DNA from: Branchiostoma floridae
Taxonomy: Eukaryota > Chordata > Leptocardii > Amphioxiformes > Branchiostomatidae
DNA length: 64,000 bases
Direction of reading: 5' to 3'
Assembly: GCF_000003815.2 (NCBI RefSeq)
Contig: NC_049993.1
Span: 1,729,275 to 1,793,274, forward strand
Position numbers and translations under genes: made by a program. Below are positions 53,601 to 64,000 of the stretch, piece after piece (position 1 is the first letter of the stretch; the number at the start of each line of letters is the position of its first letter). The notes below the pieces were generated by a model. It saw only the letters and a list, made by a program, of their open reading frames with translations. It was not told the origin of the DNA and did no database searches.

Positions 53601-56600
53601 GTAAGCTCATTAGAAGTCTTTCTGCTTGGAGCAAAATATATTTCTGGTGACATTATAATATGAGCCAGTGGTCAAGTGGCATTTTCAGTCAAGGCTGGGA
53701 AGATTAGCAGTGTTAATAGGCAATCAAACAGTCCTTCATTCTGATCATTATTATCCATGCTATGATATTGGTAGCACATTTGTTTTTAGTAGCTTAAAGA
53801 GCATGACACTAGTACTTTTTTTAGAGTCCAAATACCCAGGTCTAACAGTCAGTCAGTCAATTAGTCGACACCGGACATCAACTCGGGAAGCTTGCTGGAC
53901 CCTTATAACAGTGATCCATTCATTATACTCCAAAAAGGCTCTGAGTATCTAGAGATTATTTTATGTTTGCGCATAGAGAAATGTCTCGGTACCAGAGTGA
54001 TGCATGCTAGTTCTAAGAGCTTGGCCAAGTTTTATAGCAGATGAGAGGAGTTACACAGAGAAATATCTGACCATCTATTACTTCAAGCCATACCAGAACT
54101 TCAAATGAAGAAGTGAATCCTCGGGGGGGGGGGGGGGCGGTCATATACCGCCATGGCTACTGTCCAACTTCTATGAAGAGCTTGCTCCTGTAATGTGCAA
54201 TATCTACAATGCATGCTTACAACATTCCCTTACAATGGACAGAAGAACTGGTAGTGCCAGTACCGAAGGTGACCAGGCCCAAAGGTCTTGAAGATTTCAG
54301 GTGCATTTCCCTAACGAGCTATCTGGGTAAGGTGTACGAGGTGTTTCTCCGGGACTTATTGCTACAGGACACAAATCACCTGATTCATGACTCTCAGCAT
54401 GGTTTCAGAAAGTCTCTGCACTCATCCAGACAACGCAATCCTGGTTTGATGCGGTTAACAGTTCTCCTAATGCAAGTGAGCATCACTTAGAACTAAATAG
54501 GTTGGTATCGTAGGGTAGAGTGACAGCAATTAGTTAATGTGCCTAGCAACCGCCGGGTCCTCTCAGTTCTGTGATATCCTTTGTCAGCTGGCCGAAGAAG
54601 GCTTGCTCTGGGAGATCGAATAAACACGATATTTCGCTGTTACTCTGTTTTATAATGTTTTTACAGCGCTTTTCTATAGTGTCATTTTTAATGACACAGT
54701 CTTGTGAACACGTTTTTTTGCTATTGCTCTGTTTTATTAAGTTTTTACTGCGCTTTTCTATAACTTTGTCATTCTAAAGACACAGTCTTCTGAACACGTA
54801 TTTTTGCTATTACTGTGTTTTATAAAGTTTTTACAGCGCTTTTCTATGTGTCATTCTAAAGACACATTTACTTAACAGACATATACATGTATGGATATCT
54901 ATAGGTATGAATAAGTCAACATATTGAGTATAGCATGTCCTTTACACTATTGGTTCTACAGTATAAGCATTTGTGGATATATTTTCCTATAACATAAACA
55001 CACAGTACTGGTGCTGGTGTTCCTGCAATGAAACCCTCCCAGAGGGTCAGCCAGCCAGCAGACAGGCCGACCTGGGGTCACTGGTAGGGTTGGAGCAATT
55101 ACTATGCCTGTCAATCAGCTATTTTGTCTTTGCGGGGCTATGGATGGGGGGATCTGAGTAGCCTGGCGTGATAGCCAGCCAGGTAGACTGTGTAAAATAC
55201 CTCTGACTTAACTCGCGATTGCAAAACTTTACTTACTATTTTCATGAGATGGACACAAACATTCACCAAGGTAGGGCCGTAACAATCCTTACGTATGACC
55301 CTTAGATAACCCTTAGATGACCTATTATCTAATACATAGGCCAGTCACTCAAAGTTTGTTCATTATTTCTTTTTTTACGAAAAGACTGCAATGTACATTT
55401 TGTAGAGTGATATCTTATCTAAAACTAAAGACCTAGCCTAACCTAGCCTAACTAAAGACCTTACATCCAGCTTTGCTATATTAACATCTCGTATTAAGCT
55501 GTATTTGGTGCTTAGCTGGCCCATTATAGCCATAATTACATACATTAATCATTGAGAAACAACGACCTTCGATAAAAAAATGTTTATTTGGCGAATATGT
55601 GTGTTCGAGGAACTCTAGTTTTAGTTTAACAACTTCCTGCCAGACCCGGAAGATACGATTGAACCTTGTTCGAGGATTTATTTTCGTCTGTCTGGTCAGT
55701 CTGTTCATACCCTGGCGCTGAGAGTGTTTTATTGGGCCGAAACTCTGGCAGTTTAAAGTTACTTATAATTTAAATGTTCAAAGTTTATGTCAAACAACAA
55801 CAGCACTAGGAAATGTGGCCACTATAGACAGGTGGTCACTATAGAGAAAATGCTGATCTATTGACTAGGAGCCATACGTTACACATGATTTCAGTACACT
55901 GATCATTAATCATATAAACATTGCACAGGTAAGCCAATTGTTTAGATGTACAATTAAGTTCAAATAATTCTGAAGAGAAATATTGATGAGAAAATAATCA
56001 TTCTCGCCACTGTCTAACTTATAATTACGTATCAAAACTAAACGCAGATTTTCTAACTAACGCACCTTTCGCCGACTTCATCAAAGGACCGCCGGCTATC
56101 AATCAAACACGGCTGTTGATTAGACTTAGAGTTTCAAACAGTCATGTGCTGTGTGCCAGTTGACAGCAAACTTCATGCTACGTGATGTTTTACATTGCTT
56201 GGACCTTCTTTCCTACAGCGGTGCTTCTACAAAATATTTAGACTGTAACACTGAGTCCCACATGTTTTATAGAATAGAATTTGACGCAGAACAGCGTTTT
56301 TGCTGGGTATTTTTCTTGAAAAATGTCCGTGGGAATATCAGCGAGGCGGCGACGTAGGGATATCAGACCGTCAACAAAAGTCGCACGGCGGCTAACCGCG
56401 CAGCGAAGATACTAGCACTATAAATAAGCGCTTCAACTAAGGATGGCAACCCGTACAATATTTTTGTATACTGTTGAGCTAAGTAAAGTTTGTTGTTTAT
56501 GAGGTTTTAGTTGTCTTTGAAGCTTTGACCCGAAATATTCTAAAGTCAAACTGCTGAAGAGAAGTAAGTGACTGCTACGATTATCGTAGATATGGCCCTA

Positions 56601-59600
56601 AAAAAACTGATAAAAGAAGCCTTCTCAATAGTCTAAAATGCAAGAGCTTCCGGGGGGGGGGGGGCTTCGCTTATGAATATTAATTAGCCTTTGGCCTCCT
56701 CTTCGGTGATTGGCTAGGTCTTTGATTCAATTAACTCTCCGGCTGACGCGCACAGGTGTGGCTCTGTGCGGGGTCACGGAAGGTCACGTCAGGAGGCCAA
56801 AAGAAAACAAATTTCCCCTCAGAAAAGTGCCAAAATTAATCATTTTAAAGTTGTTTATGTCAAAAATTTTACTTGAATCTTGTTACCAAGTATCTAATGC
56901 CTATCTATACCAAATTTCAGGTCATTTAATTGTAATACCAGGGTACAGGAGCCAAAAGTGTCCTTTTTTGGTCAAAAATTGGCCAAAAATGGCAAAAATA
57001 AGCATTTTGTTGCACTGTACACCAAAAATGTTATTGAATTTATATGAAGGGATTATCAAGGCACATCTGTGTCAAATTTCAGCTCATTCGGTTGCAACAC
57101 CAAGGTACAGGAGCCAAAAGTGTCCTTTTTTGGTCAAAAATTGGTAAAAAAATCGCAAAAATAAGCATTTTGTTGTACTGTACACCAAAAGTGTTATTGA
57201 ATTTATATGAAGAGATTATCAAGGCACATCTCTGTCAAATTTCAGCTCATTTGGTTGTAATACCAGGCTACAGGGGCCAAAAGTGTTCTTTTTTGGTCAA
57301 AAATTGGTCAAAAAATCGCAAAAATAAGCATTTTGTTGTACTGTACACCAAAAGTGTTATATATATATATATATAATATACAGTTTTGGTCTAAAATTGA
57401 CCAAAAAATCTCAATAAAATCATTTTAGAGGCAGATATGAAAAAACTGAGAAAACCCATTCTACTCCTGTGCCAAATTTCAGGTCATTCGGTCCAGGAAC
57501 GGCGGAGATGAATCACTTTGAAGATTTGACAGGAGAAAGAAGAAAGAAACATTACGAATACAATATATTTCACCATACTATGTATGGCTGAAATATAACT
57601 ACCATTTTGATTCAGGAAATGCTGTCTTTGCTATCTTATTACCTGGATTTATAGCCTTCATTGACGTAGTGAAACGTATCTGATTTGTGAATTTTAAAAA
57701 GACAACGGAATACGTTTCACTTTGTTTTGATTATGACTTAGCTTTAATAGGAACATTGCATTTTTTTACATGCGTTGATTTCCAAGATTGATGTTCATTT
57801 TCAGGGTGCTCTTGACATCAGTTGGCATCAACTCCGTTGTCCACTGTCTCGGCCCTGTCATGTTCCAACGTTTTGAGACTGCGGTTACTCAACGTGTTCT
57901 GGCAGGGCTGGCAGAGGTAAGAGGAGCCCGCGCATGTATTGATAACAACTAAGTACATTTGTTAACTGAGTGACGTAGGTTCATATATTACCACCATCTA
58001 AACCTGGATGTTGACAACTGTTGATAATCAAAAACTTGTAGAATAAAGATTATTGCATAGCTCAGGTCTACATAAGCATTCTCATTATACGTGCTTAATC
58101 TGATCCTCTTTTGACATATGCGTATGTTTTCTAAGATGCTAAGGTTAAATAATGATTGAAGTAATAACTTACGATGTCATATTCAATTCAAATGTACTTA
58201 ATTATGATTGCGGTCATTTTTCTTACTTGCCAAAGGGAACATCAGAGCCTGCTGCTTACGGTGTTCTTGGTGAATACATGCTACCGAGACAAAGTGCAAG
58301 AGTTGCTCCCTTCGTCTTTTCAGGTAAGGTAATTGTTCAGGGTGAACATTGCCTTTTTAGCAGGGTTTTTGAAGGGCTTCTTTTTTTCCCTTGAAATCTT
58401 TGGTGAACGTTTCAGACTTTTTGGCATAGTTGAAGAGGTATGTACTACACGTTCGCTGCAAGTTTACAGCAAGATCGATAGTTAACTGCCTACGTTTTGA
58501 TGGTCGTCTGTCATCTTCGGCAAGGCAATAGTGACTGCTTCACTTTGTACTACAGCTACCTGTCACTGCTAACGAAGCTGTCCCGAAAGTAAAGCATTTT
58601 GACATACCCAATTGTTGCATTTCTTACAATTGTTACGTAAAAAAATATACGTAGAAGTCACTACAAGGAATGAGTAGTTATAGTGTGACCATCTGAGTCA
58701 AGGCGCGACATCAGAATGCCATGTGTGTGTGTGTGTGGGGGGGGGGGGGTATCCGATCCTTCCAATAATGCATTAGTGACTTTGGAAAGTCTACAGAGAT
58801 GTTGTGATTTTGACATACCTAGATGTTGTGATTTTGACATACCTAGATGTTGTGATTTTGACATATCTAGATGTTGTGATGTTGACATACCTAGATGTTG
58901 TGATTTGGACATACCTACATGTTGTGATTTGGACATGCCTTAGTAGATGATATGATTTTGACAGACCTAGATGTTGTTATATCCAAAAGAACGGATACAT
59001 GTGACCTCGTGTGAAGGCCTTTTTGGCGTATATAGAACATTGGGATAGCAGTTAGTAACTGTCACACTTGACACTTAGTTGCGCACATTTCAACGTTAAT
59101 GTGCTGAGCAAAATGTGTCATGGTAAATAATGAATGCATTTCCAATTCTCAGTGCTGCGTTGCAACGTTTTTATTTTGCTTATTTTGAATAACATACCAT
59201 AGGGTGTAATACATGGAAATATTTTAAGTGTCAATTATTGTTTTGCTGTTGTTCTAAGGCTTCTATTTCGGCCAGTTCCTTGGACTCATATCGACAGGCT
59301 TTATAACCCAAAGGCTCTCCTGGAAGGTGACATTTTATCTATTTGGTAAGTACCATGATTACTATTTCAAAATCAGTATTGATTTGAATATATTGATGAT
59401 GTCTACGTGCACGTCGCTTTACGCTAGGGGCACAACCCGACGTACGTGCAAATCTGTGCTGACTACGTGCCAAAACGCGGGAAAATCTTTTGGGATCCGT
59501 AAGTAATAAGTACTGCCTCCATACGAACTCGTAGGGAATCCGACGGATTTTGGAGCACGCAGACACGCCGTAGAACTTAACGTGCAGGCAAAACTTTGTG

Positions 59601-60310
59601 TGCCATCGGGCTGCGGATACGTGCCAGTACGGGCAACGCACCTGCCCTGTACAGCCTGAACGTTTTCAGAAATACGTGGCGGACGTGGCCTCCCCGCAAA
59701 AAAACAGGCAAATTGCACGTACGGCGGGTTGTGCCCTTAACTCTACGGTCGTAGTGAAAAAAAGGAAACCCTAAACAGTAATTCAAATCGCACAAATAAA
59801 CTGCTAAATGAGCCAATTTAGAGTTAGAAGTTCGTAAATGATAGAATCGTAAAATGTATACTAAATGTCATAAATTGCTAATCTTAAGGTCAAAGAAGAA
59901 GAGGAAGATGTAAAACAAAAAAAATGAAGAATCTATTGGTCGATATAAACCTTGCCCTATGTGTTCAGACATTTGTTCAATCTGTTTGGCTATTTATAAT
60001 TAGATAAAGCAATTTGGGCCGACCTTTTTTAACATTTTCACGCACATTTTTATCAGTTGGGGGTTTCCAAAGGATGTCATCCCTGTGACAAAATCAAAAT
60101 TGTTTTTTTTTTTAAATTTAAAATGTTCCAATGTGTATGCGTGATACAATGTGTTTGTATGTAATATGATACTATTTTTGGTTTGGTTTTACAGGTTGCC
60201 TGGGGATTGTATGGACGATCGTCTCAGTTGGGGTGGAAGCAACAGGTGTTGCGAAAAAGCATGAAAAGGACGAAACGGCTGAAAAGGACAATGGCAAGAT
60301 CACAAACATG
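50504..60310 (+). CDS. SLC17-like major facilitator transporter, 5' part (exons 1-6)
   Basis: Six coding exons (171, 116, 112, 88, 87 and 116 bp) join in frame with GT/AG junctions to give 230 residues, about the first half of an organic-anion transporter of the SLC17 kind; the rest lies past the window. The first membrane segment has YAGRTSVSVVLVQL, matching the R-x-N/S-x-S-V-A-I-V stretch of SLC17 proteins. An N-glycosylated first loop (NITNAS) follows. FQVGVILSSVYAGML is helix 2, LAGLAEGTSEPAAYGVL matches the family's GL-x-EG-x-x-x-P box, and GFYFGQFLGL and SWKVTFYLFGCLGIVW are later helices. The last exon ends in a charged cytoplasmic loop (KKHEKDETAEKD), the usual central loop. Substrate cannot be predicted (sialic acid, phosphate, nucleotide or glutamate in relatives). 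The divergence suggests a lineage-specific member. Confidence 0.82.
51034..51149 (+). CDS. Transporter exon 2
   Basis: Acceptor ttttgcaacag, donor ATGAG|GTAAGT in phase 2. Reads PHVGYSQFQVGVILSSVYAG, then FIGGFLAYRYRAMR, with the Arg-rich turn after helix 2 usual in major facilitators. Confidence 0.85.
51240..51474. mobile_element. TTAA MITE fragment, copy 3 (transporter intron 2)
   Basis: 'cccgttgccatggcaac' and the end 'tagtctggatagggttaa' match the 17246 copy. The left part is missing. Confidence 0.7.
52322..53105. repeat. Dispersed repeat family R2, copy 2
   Basis: The R2 body 52345-53105 matches 45262-46015 closely. The 23 bases before it (atcagccatcgagcctattc...) are the same as the inverted end of the window at 63978-64000, just outside the large inverted-repeat arm. 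Confidence 0.8.
53106..54149. other. Transporter intron 2, no feature recognised
   Basis: No gene recognised. A G homopolymer is at 54124-54138. Confidence 0.35.
54150..54490 (+). pseudogene. Non-LTR reverse transcriptase fragment
   Basis: The fingers-region motifs WTEELVVPVPKVTRPKGL, DFRCISLTSYLGKVYE and DSQHGFRKSLHSSR are recognisable, then similarity stops. It is a short relic of an element of the type with PISLTS in place of PVSLLP, distinct from the LINEs at 5.3 and 43.4 kb. Confidence 0.75.
54636..54870. repeat. ~95-bp tandem repeat, 2.5-3 units
   Basis: 'gtttttacagcgcttttcta' and 'gacacagtctt' recur three times with small differences. Confidence 0.8.
55619..57597 (+). repeat. Left arm of a large inverted repeat
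   Basis: The arm runs from 'ttttagtttaacaacttcct' to 'catactatgtatggctgaaa' and is the inverse of 61133-63977. Its right half holds three ~162-bp tandem units ('aagcattttgttgtactgta' and 'caaatttcagctcatttgg'), and the inner end is nearly palindromic. It keeps 145-codon and other open frames also seen in the right arm, but these follow the tandem units and resemble no known protein. A (AT)n run is at 57358-57378. Confidence 0.9.
57805..57916 (+). CDS. Transporter exon 3
   Basis: Acceptor cattttcag, donor GAG|GTAAGA in phase 0. Reads VLLTSVGINSVVHCLGPVMF to RVLAGLAE, corresponding to helices 3 and 4. Confidence 0.85.
58236..58323 (+). CDS. Transporter exon 4
   Basis: Acceptor cttgccaaag, donor TCAG|GTAAGG in phase 1. 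Reads GTSEPAAYGVLGEYMLPRQ, then ARVAPFVFSG; the E-x-x-P of the box after helix 4 is conserved. Confidence 0.85.
58799..58978. repeat. 24-bp minisatellite, about 7 units (transporter intron 4)
   Basis: The unit atgttgtgattttgacatac followed by ctag, with T/G changes. A (GT)n and G run sits just upstream at 58721-58749. Confidence 0.92.
59259..59345 (+). CDS. Transporter exon 5
   Basis: Acceptor tgttctaag, donor TTTG|GTAAGT in phase 1. Reads FYFGQFLGLISTGFITQRL to TFYLFG. Confidence 0.85.
59427..59738. mobile_element. MITE with AGGGGCACAACCCG termini (transporter intron 5)
   Basis: The left end AGGGGCACAACCCGACGTAC and the inverted right end ACGGCGGGTTGTGCCCT pair over most of their length. 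About 310 bp; the open frames inside on the minus strand are judged spurious. Confidence 0.65.
60195..60310 (+). CDS. Transporter exon 6
   Basis: Acceptor tggttttacag, donor ATG|GTAAGG in phase 0. Reads CLGIVWTIVSVGVEATGV and then a lysine/glutamate-rich loop to NGKITNM. Later exons are outside the window. Confidence 0.85.
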
Positions 60311-60363
60311 GTAAGGGCTAAGGCTATACTGTCAATGGCTATGGCTATGCTTTTATATTCAGG

Positions 60364-60664
60364 TTAAAGGGGCATTCCACTCCAGAGGGGAGTATTGTTT
60401 TCCAATGAATAATGTGTCAATGAATACATAATCAGCCGAATTTTGTGGAATTCACCTTGGGATGAAGTTTTGCATTGTATTCAGCCATAGGATTAGTTCA
60501 ATTAGAGGGTACTTGGGGAGTTTAGTAGAACATTGAATGCTTTTGAGGCATGTGGAGCAACTGGGTACTTTATTGTATAATGTGAGGTAGAATGCAGTTA
60601 TCACTTCCTAAAATTGATATCTATCTGGTAATAACACTCCCGTGTGGAGTGGAATGCCCCTTAA
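60364..60664. mobile_element. TTAA-flanked short MITE (after transporter exon 6)
   Basis: TTAA plus AGGGGCATTCCACTCC at the left and GGAGTGGAATGCCCC plus TTAA at the right. 301 bp, non-coding, a family distinct from the 17246/34046 MITEs. Confidence 0.8.
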
Positions 60665-60814
60665 AGGCACATACAAAGCATGATGCACTTCAATGATCTT
60701 CGACTGTCGCTTGTGGAATTACAAATGTCAAAAATCAATTGTAGTACTCAACAAGGCACCTAGTGATATTACTAGAAGTATATCGGCTTTTCTGAGTCCC
60801 TGCTGAGGCTTAGC

Positions 60815-60998
60815 TTACATTTCCAAATGGGGCCCGGCCGGGCAGCTTTTGGGAGCGACAAGAATGATATAAAACACATCAAAATACACAGGATGTCAAA
60901 ATAAGGTTCATGTGCATGATTTGTGTATATTTCTAGGTATACATTAATTTGTCTTGTTTCTTAAAACATCCCGGCCGGGCCCCTATTTTGAAATGTGA
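60815..60998. mobile_element. Short MITE with GGCCCGGCCGGG termini
   Basis: The left end ttacatttccaaatggggcc and the right end ccctattttgaaatgtga are inverted. A second, incomplete copy begins at 61012. Same family as 15909-16087. Confidence 0.75.
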
Positions 60999-61132
60999 CC
61001 TAAGCCTATGTTACATTTCCGAACCGGGGCCGGCCGGGCAGCTTTCAGGAGCAAAAAGTATAATATAAAAGGCACCAAACTAATACACAAGACGTAAAGA
61101 TATTAGTCGTGGGCATCATTGTGTTTATTTTT

Positions 61133-63977
61133 TATATTTCAGCCATACATAGTATGGTGAAATATATTGTATTCGTAATGTTTCTTTCTTTCTTTCTTTC
61201 TTCTTTCTCCTGTCAAATCTTCAAAGTGATTCATCTCCGCCGTTCCTGAACCGAATGACCTGAAATTTGGCACAGGGGTAGAATGGGCCAATACCTTGAT
61301 GCTTTTTTCTCAGTTTTTTCATATCTGCCTCTAAAATGATTTTATTGAGATTTTTTGGTCAATTTTAGACCAAAACTGTATATTTTGGCCTCTGTACCCT
61401 GGTATTACAACCAAATGAGCTGAAATTTGACAGAGATGTGCCTTGATAATGCCTCCATATAAATTCGATAACACTTTTGGTGTACAGTACAACAAAATGC
61501 TTATTTTTGCGATTTTTTGACCAATTTTTGACCAAAAAAGGACACTTTTGGCCCCTGTACCCTGGTATTACAACCAAATGAGCTGAAATTTGACAGAGAT
61601 GTGCCTTGATAATGCCCCCATATAAATTCAATAACACTTTTGGTGTACAGTACAACAAAATGCTTATTTTTGCGATTTTTTGACCAATTTTTGACCAAAA
61701 AAGGACACTTTTGGCTCCTGTACCTTGGTATTGCAACCGAATGAGCTGAAATTTGACACAGATGTGCCTTGATAATCCCTTCATATAAATTCAATAACAC
61801 TTTTGGTGTACAGTGCAACAAAATGCTTATTTTTGCGATTTTTGGCCAATTTTTGACCAAAAAAGGACACTTTTGGCTCCTGTACCCTGGTATTACAATT
61901 AAATGACCTGAAATTTGGTATAGATAGGCATTAGATACATGGTAACAAGATTCAAGTAAAATTTTTGACATAAACAACTTTAAAATGATTAATTTTGGCA
62001 CTTTTCTGAGGGGAAATTTGTTTTCTTTTGGCCTCCTGACGTGACCTTCCGTGACCCCGCACAGAGCCACACCTGTGCGCGTCAGCCGGAGAGTTAATTG
62101 AATCAAAGACCTAGCCAATCAGCGAAGAGGAGGCCAAAGGCTAATTAATATTCATAAGCGGGGCCTCATGATCCCGTATATAGCAGTTTTCCCGCCAGGG
62201 GGAGCGAAGCCCGCCTAAGGCTCTCGCATTTTAGACTATTCAGAAGGCTTTATATTGTATCAGTTCTTAGTGGCATATCTATGATAATCGCAGCAGTCAC
62301 TTAACTTCTCTTCAGGAGTTTAGCGTAACACTATTTCATGTCAAACCGTCAAAGGCAACTAAAAACAAACTTTAACGTTACTGAGTTCAACAGTACTTAT
62401 AACTTGTTATCCGAAGTTGAAACGCTAGCGATGGTATTTTCGCTGCGCTGTTAGCTCCGTGCGACTGTTGTTGACGGTCTTATAACGGTATATTTTGCAC
62501 CCCTGTACCCTGGTATGAGTAACATTTGGTATAGATAGGCATAAGATAGTTGGTAAAATGATCCAAGTAAAATTTTTGGCATAAAGTACTGTAAAAGGCT
62601 TAATTACAGCACTTTTTTTAGGGGAAATTGGTTTTCTTTCGTTCTCCATGCCATGACCTTTCGGACGTTCACCCCACAGAGCCGACATCTGCACCTGCGT
62701 CTAGCCGGCAGGAAGAGTTAATTCAATTAATGGTTCAGCCAATCAGCGAAGAGGAAAGCGAAGGCTAATTAATATTCATAAGCGGGACCACACAATACGT
62801 TAACTTGAAGACTCAGGCCGTACAGACTTCTCGCCAGGATTTTTTCAAAGCGTCGGACAGGGGTCCGGGGGCCGCCGAATGTCCCAGGCGGGGTCCAGGG
62901 GCAGGGCCACTGTGTGGGGGACCCAGGTGGGCGAAGCCCCCCCGGAAGCTCTTGCATTTTAGACTATTGAGAAGGCTTCTTTTATCAGTTTTTTTAGGGC
63001 CATATCTACGATAATCGTAGCAGTCACTTACTTCTCTTCAGCAGTTTGACTTTAAAATATTTCGGGTCAAAGCTTCAAAGACAACTAAAACCTCATAAAC
63101 AACAAACTTTACTTAGCTCAACAGTATACAAAAATATTGTACGGGTTGCCATCCTTAGTTGAAGCGCTTATTTATAGCGCTAGTATCTTCGCTGCGCCGT
63201 TAGCCGCCGTGCGACTTTTGTTGTCGGTCTGATATCCCTACGTCGCCGCCTCGCTGATATTCCCACGGACATGTTTCAAGAAAAATACCCAGCAAAAAAC
63301 GCTGCTCTGCGTCAAATTCTATTCTATAAAACATGTGGGACTCAGTGTTACAGTCTAAATATTTTGTAGAAGCACCGCTGTAGGAAAGAAGGTCCAAGCA
63401 ATGTAAAACATCACGTAGCATGAAGTTTGCTGTCAACTGGCACACAGCACATGACTGTTTGAAACTCTAAGTCTAATCAACAGCCGTGTTTGATTGATAG
63501 CCGGCGGTCCTTTGATGAAGTCGGCGAAAGGTGCGTTAGTTAGAAAATCTGCGTTTAGTTTTGATACGTAATTATAAGTAAGACAGTGGCGAGAATGATT
63601 ATTTTCTCATCAATATTTCTCTTCAGAATTATTTGAACTTAATTGTACATCTAAACAATTGACTTACCTGTGCAATGTTTATATGATTAATGATCAGTGT
63701 ACTGAAATCATGTGTAACGTATGGCTCCTAGTCAATAGATCAGCATTTTCTCTATAGTGACCACCTGTCTATAGTGGCCACATTTCCTAGTGCTGTTGTT
63801 GTTTGACATAAACTTTGAACATTTAAATTGTAAGTAACTTTAAACTGCCAGAGTTTCAGCCCAATAAAACACTCTCAGCGCCAGGGTATGAACAGACTGA
63901 CCAGACAGACGAAAATAAATCCTCGAACAAGGTTCAATCGTATCTTCCGGGTCTGGCAGGAAGTTGTTAAACTAAAA
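61133..63977 (-). repeat. Right arm of the large inverted repeat
   Basis: On the minus strand this reproduces 55619-57597 from end to end, with four instead of three ~164-bp tandem units and an extra ~790-bp block (about 62165-62955) that is itself a diverged partial copy of the same family. The outer end is followed by the 23 bases also found at 52322. Confidence 0.9.
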
Positions 63978-64000
63978 TAAGAATAGGCTCGATGGCTGAT

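Noticed and set aside
56710-57147. 145-codon frame repeated as a 205-codon frame at 61501-62118 (minus)
   Set aside because: It follows the ~162-bp tandem units of the inverted repeat, differs in length between copies and resembles no protein family.
59339-59816. Three overlapping minus-strand frames of 79-100 codons
   Set aside because: They lie in a short TIR element inside a transporter intron.

Overview
The window looks like animal nuclear DNA, most likely from a lancelet (Branchiostoma) or another deuterostome invertebrate. It has small exons in large introns with GT/AG junctions, one highly conserved metazoan gene (beta-tubulin), one SLC17-like transporter gene, and a very high load of LINEs, an LTR element, TTAA-flanked MITEs, foldback repeats and minisatellites. 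The species call is inference. Two assembly gaps are present (19616-19715 and 29947-30380).

Layout. 1-10.3 kb: a locally duplicated region with two copies of a small secreted-peptide first exon (884 and 10040, + strand). Candidate terminal exons, repeated intronic cassettes and a 5'-truncated LINE with an intact reverse transcriptase frame lie between them. 11.0-11.7 kb: a 66-bp palindromic minisatellite. 13.1-31.8 kb, minus strand: a complete beta-tubulin gene, start at 31834, with eight exons upstream of the tail and two candidate final exons that encode different acidic C-terminal tails. Intron 2 holds a sense-oriented LTR retrotransposon (21483-24476; 175-bp LTRs, GACAT target duplication, tRNA-Leu-like primer site). 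Its protease frame is fused to the glycine-rich linker and second RRM of an SRSF4/5/6-type splicing factor. 32-50 kb: no recognised host gene. It holds a TTAA MITE, a Mutator-like foldback MITE, a 42-bp minisatellite next to a cysteine-protease-like ORF of transposon type (38343-39629), a broken LINE (43387-44971) and several dispersed repeat families. 50.5-64 kb, + strand: the first six coding exons (230 codons) of an SLC17-like major facilitator gene that runs off the window. Exons 3-6 sit between two arms of a large inverted repeat.

The two host genes are unrelated and diverge from the 32-50 kb repeat-rich interval. The most unusual observations are the tubulin gene with two in-phase tail exons, only one of which carries the EGEF axonemal motif; the retrotransposon that appears to have replaced its pol region with a host splicing-factor RRM; and the peptide locus with duplicated, phase-compatible terminal exons.
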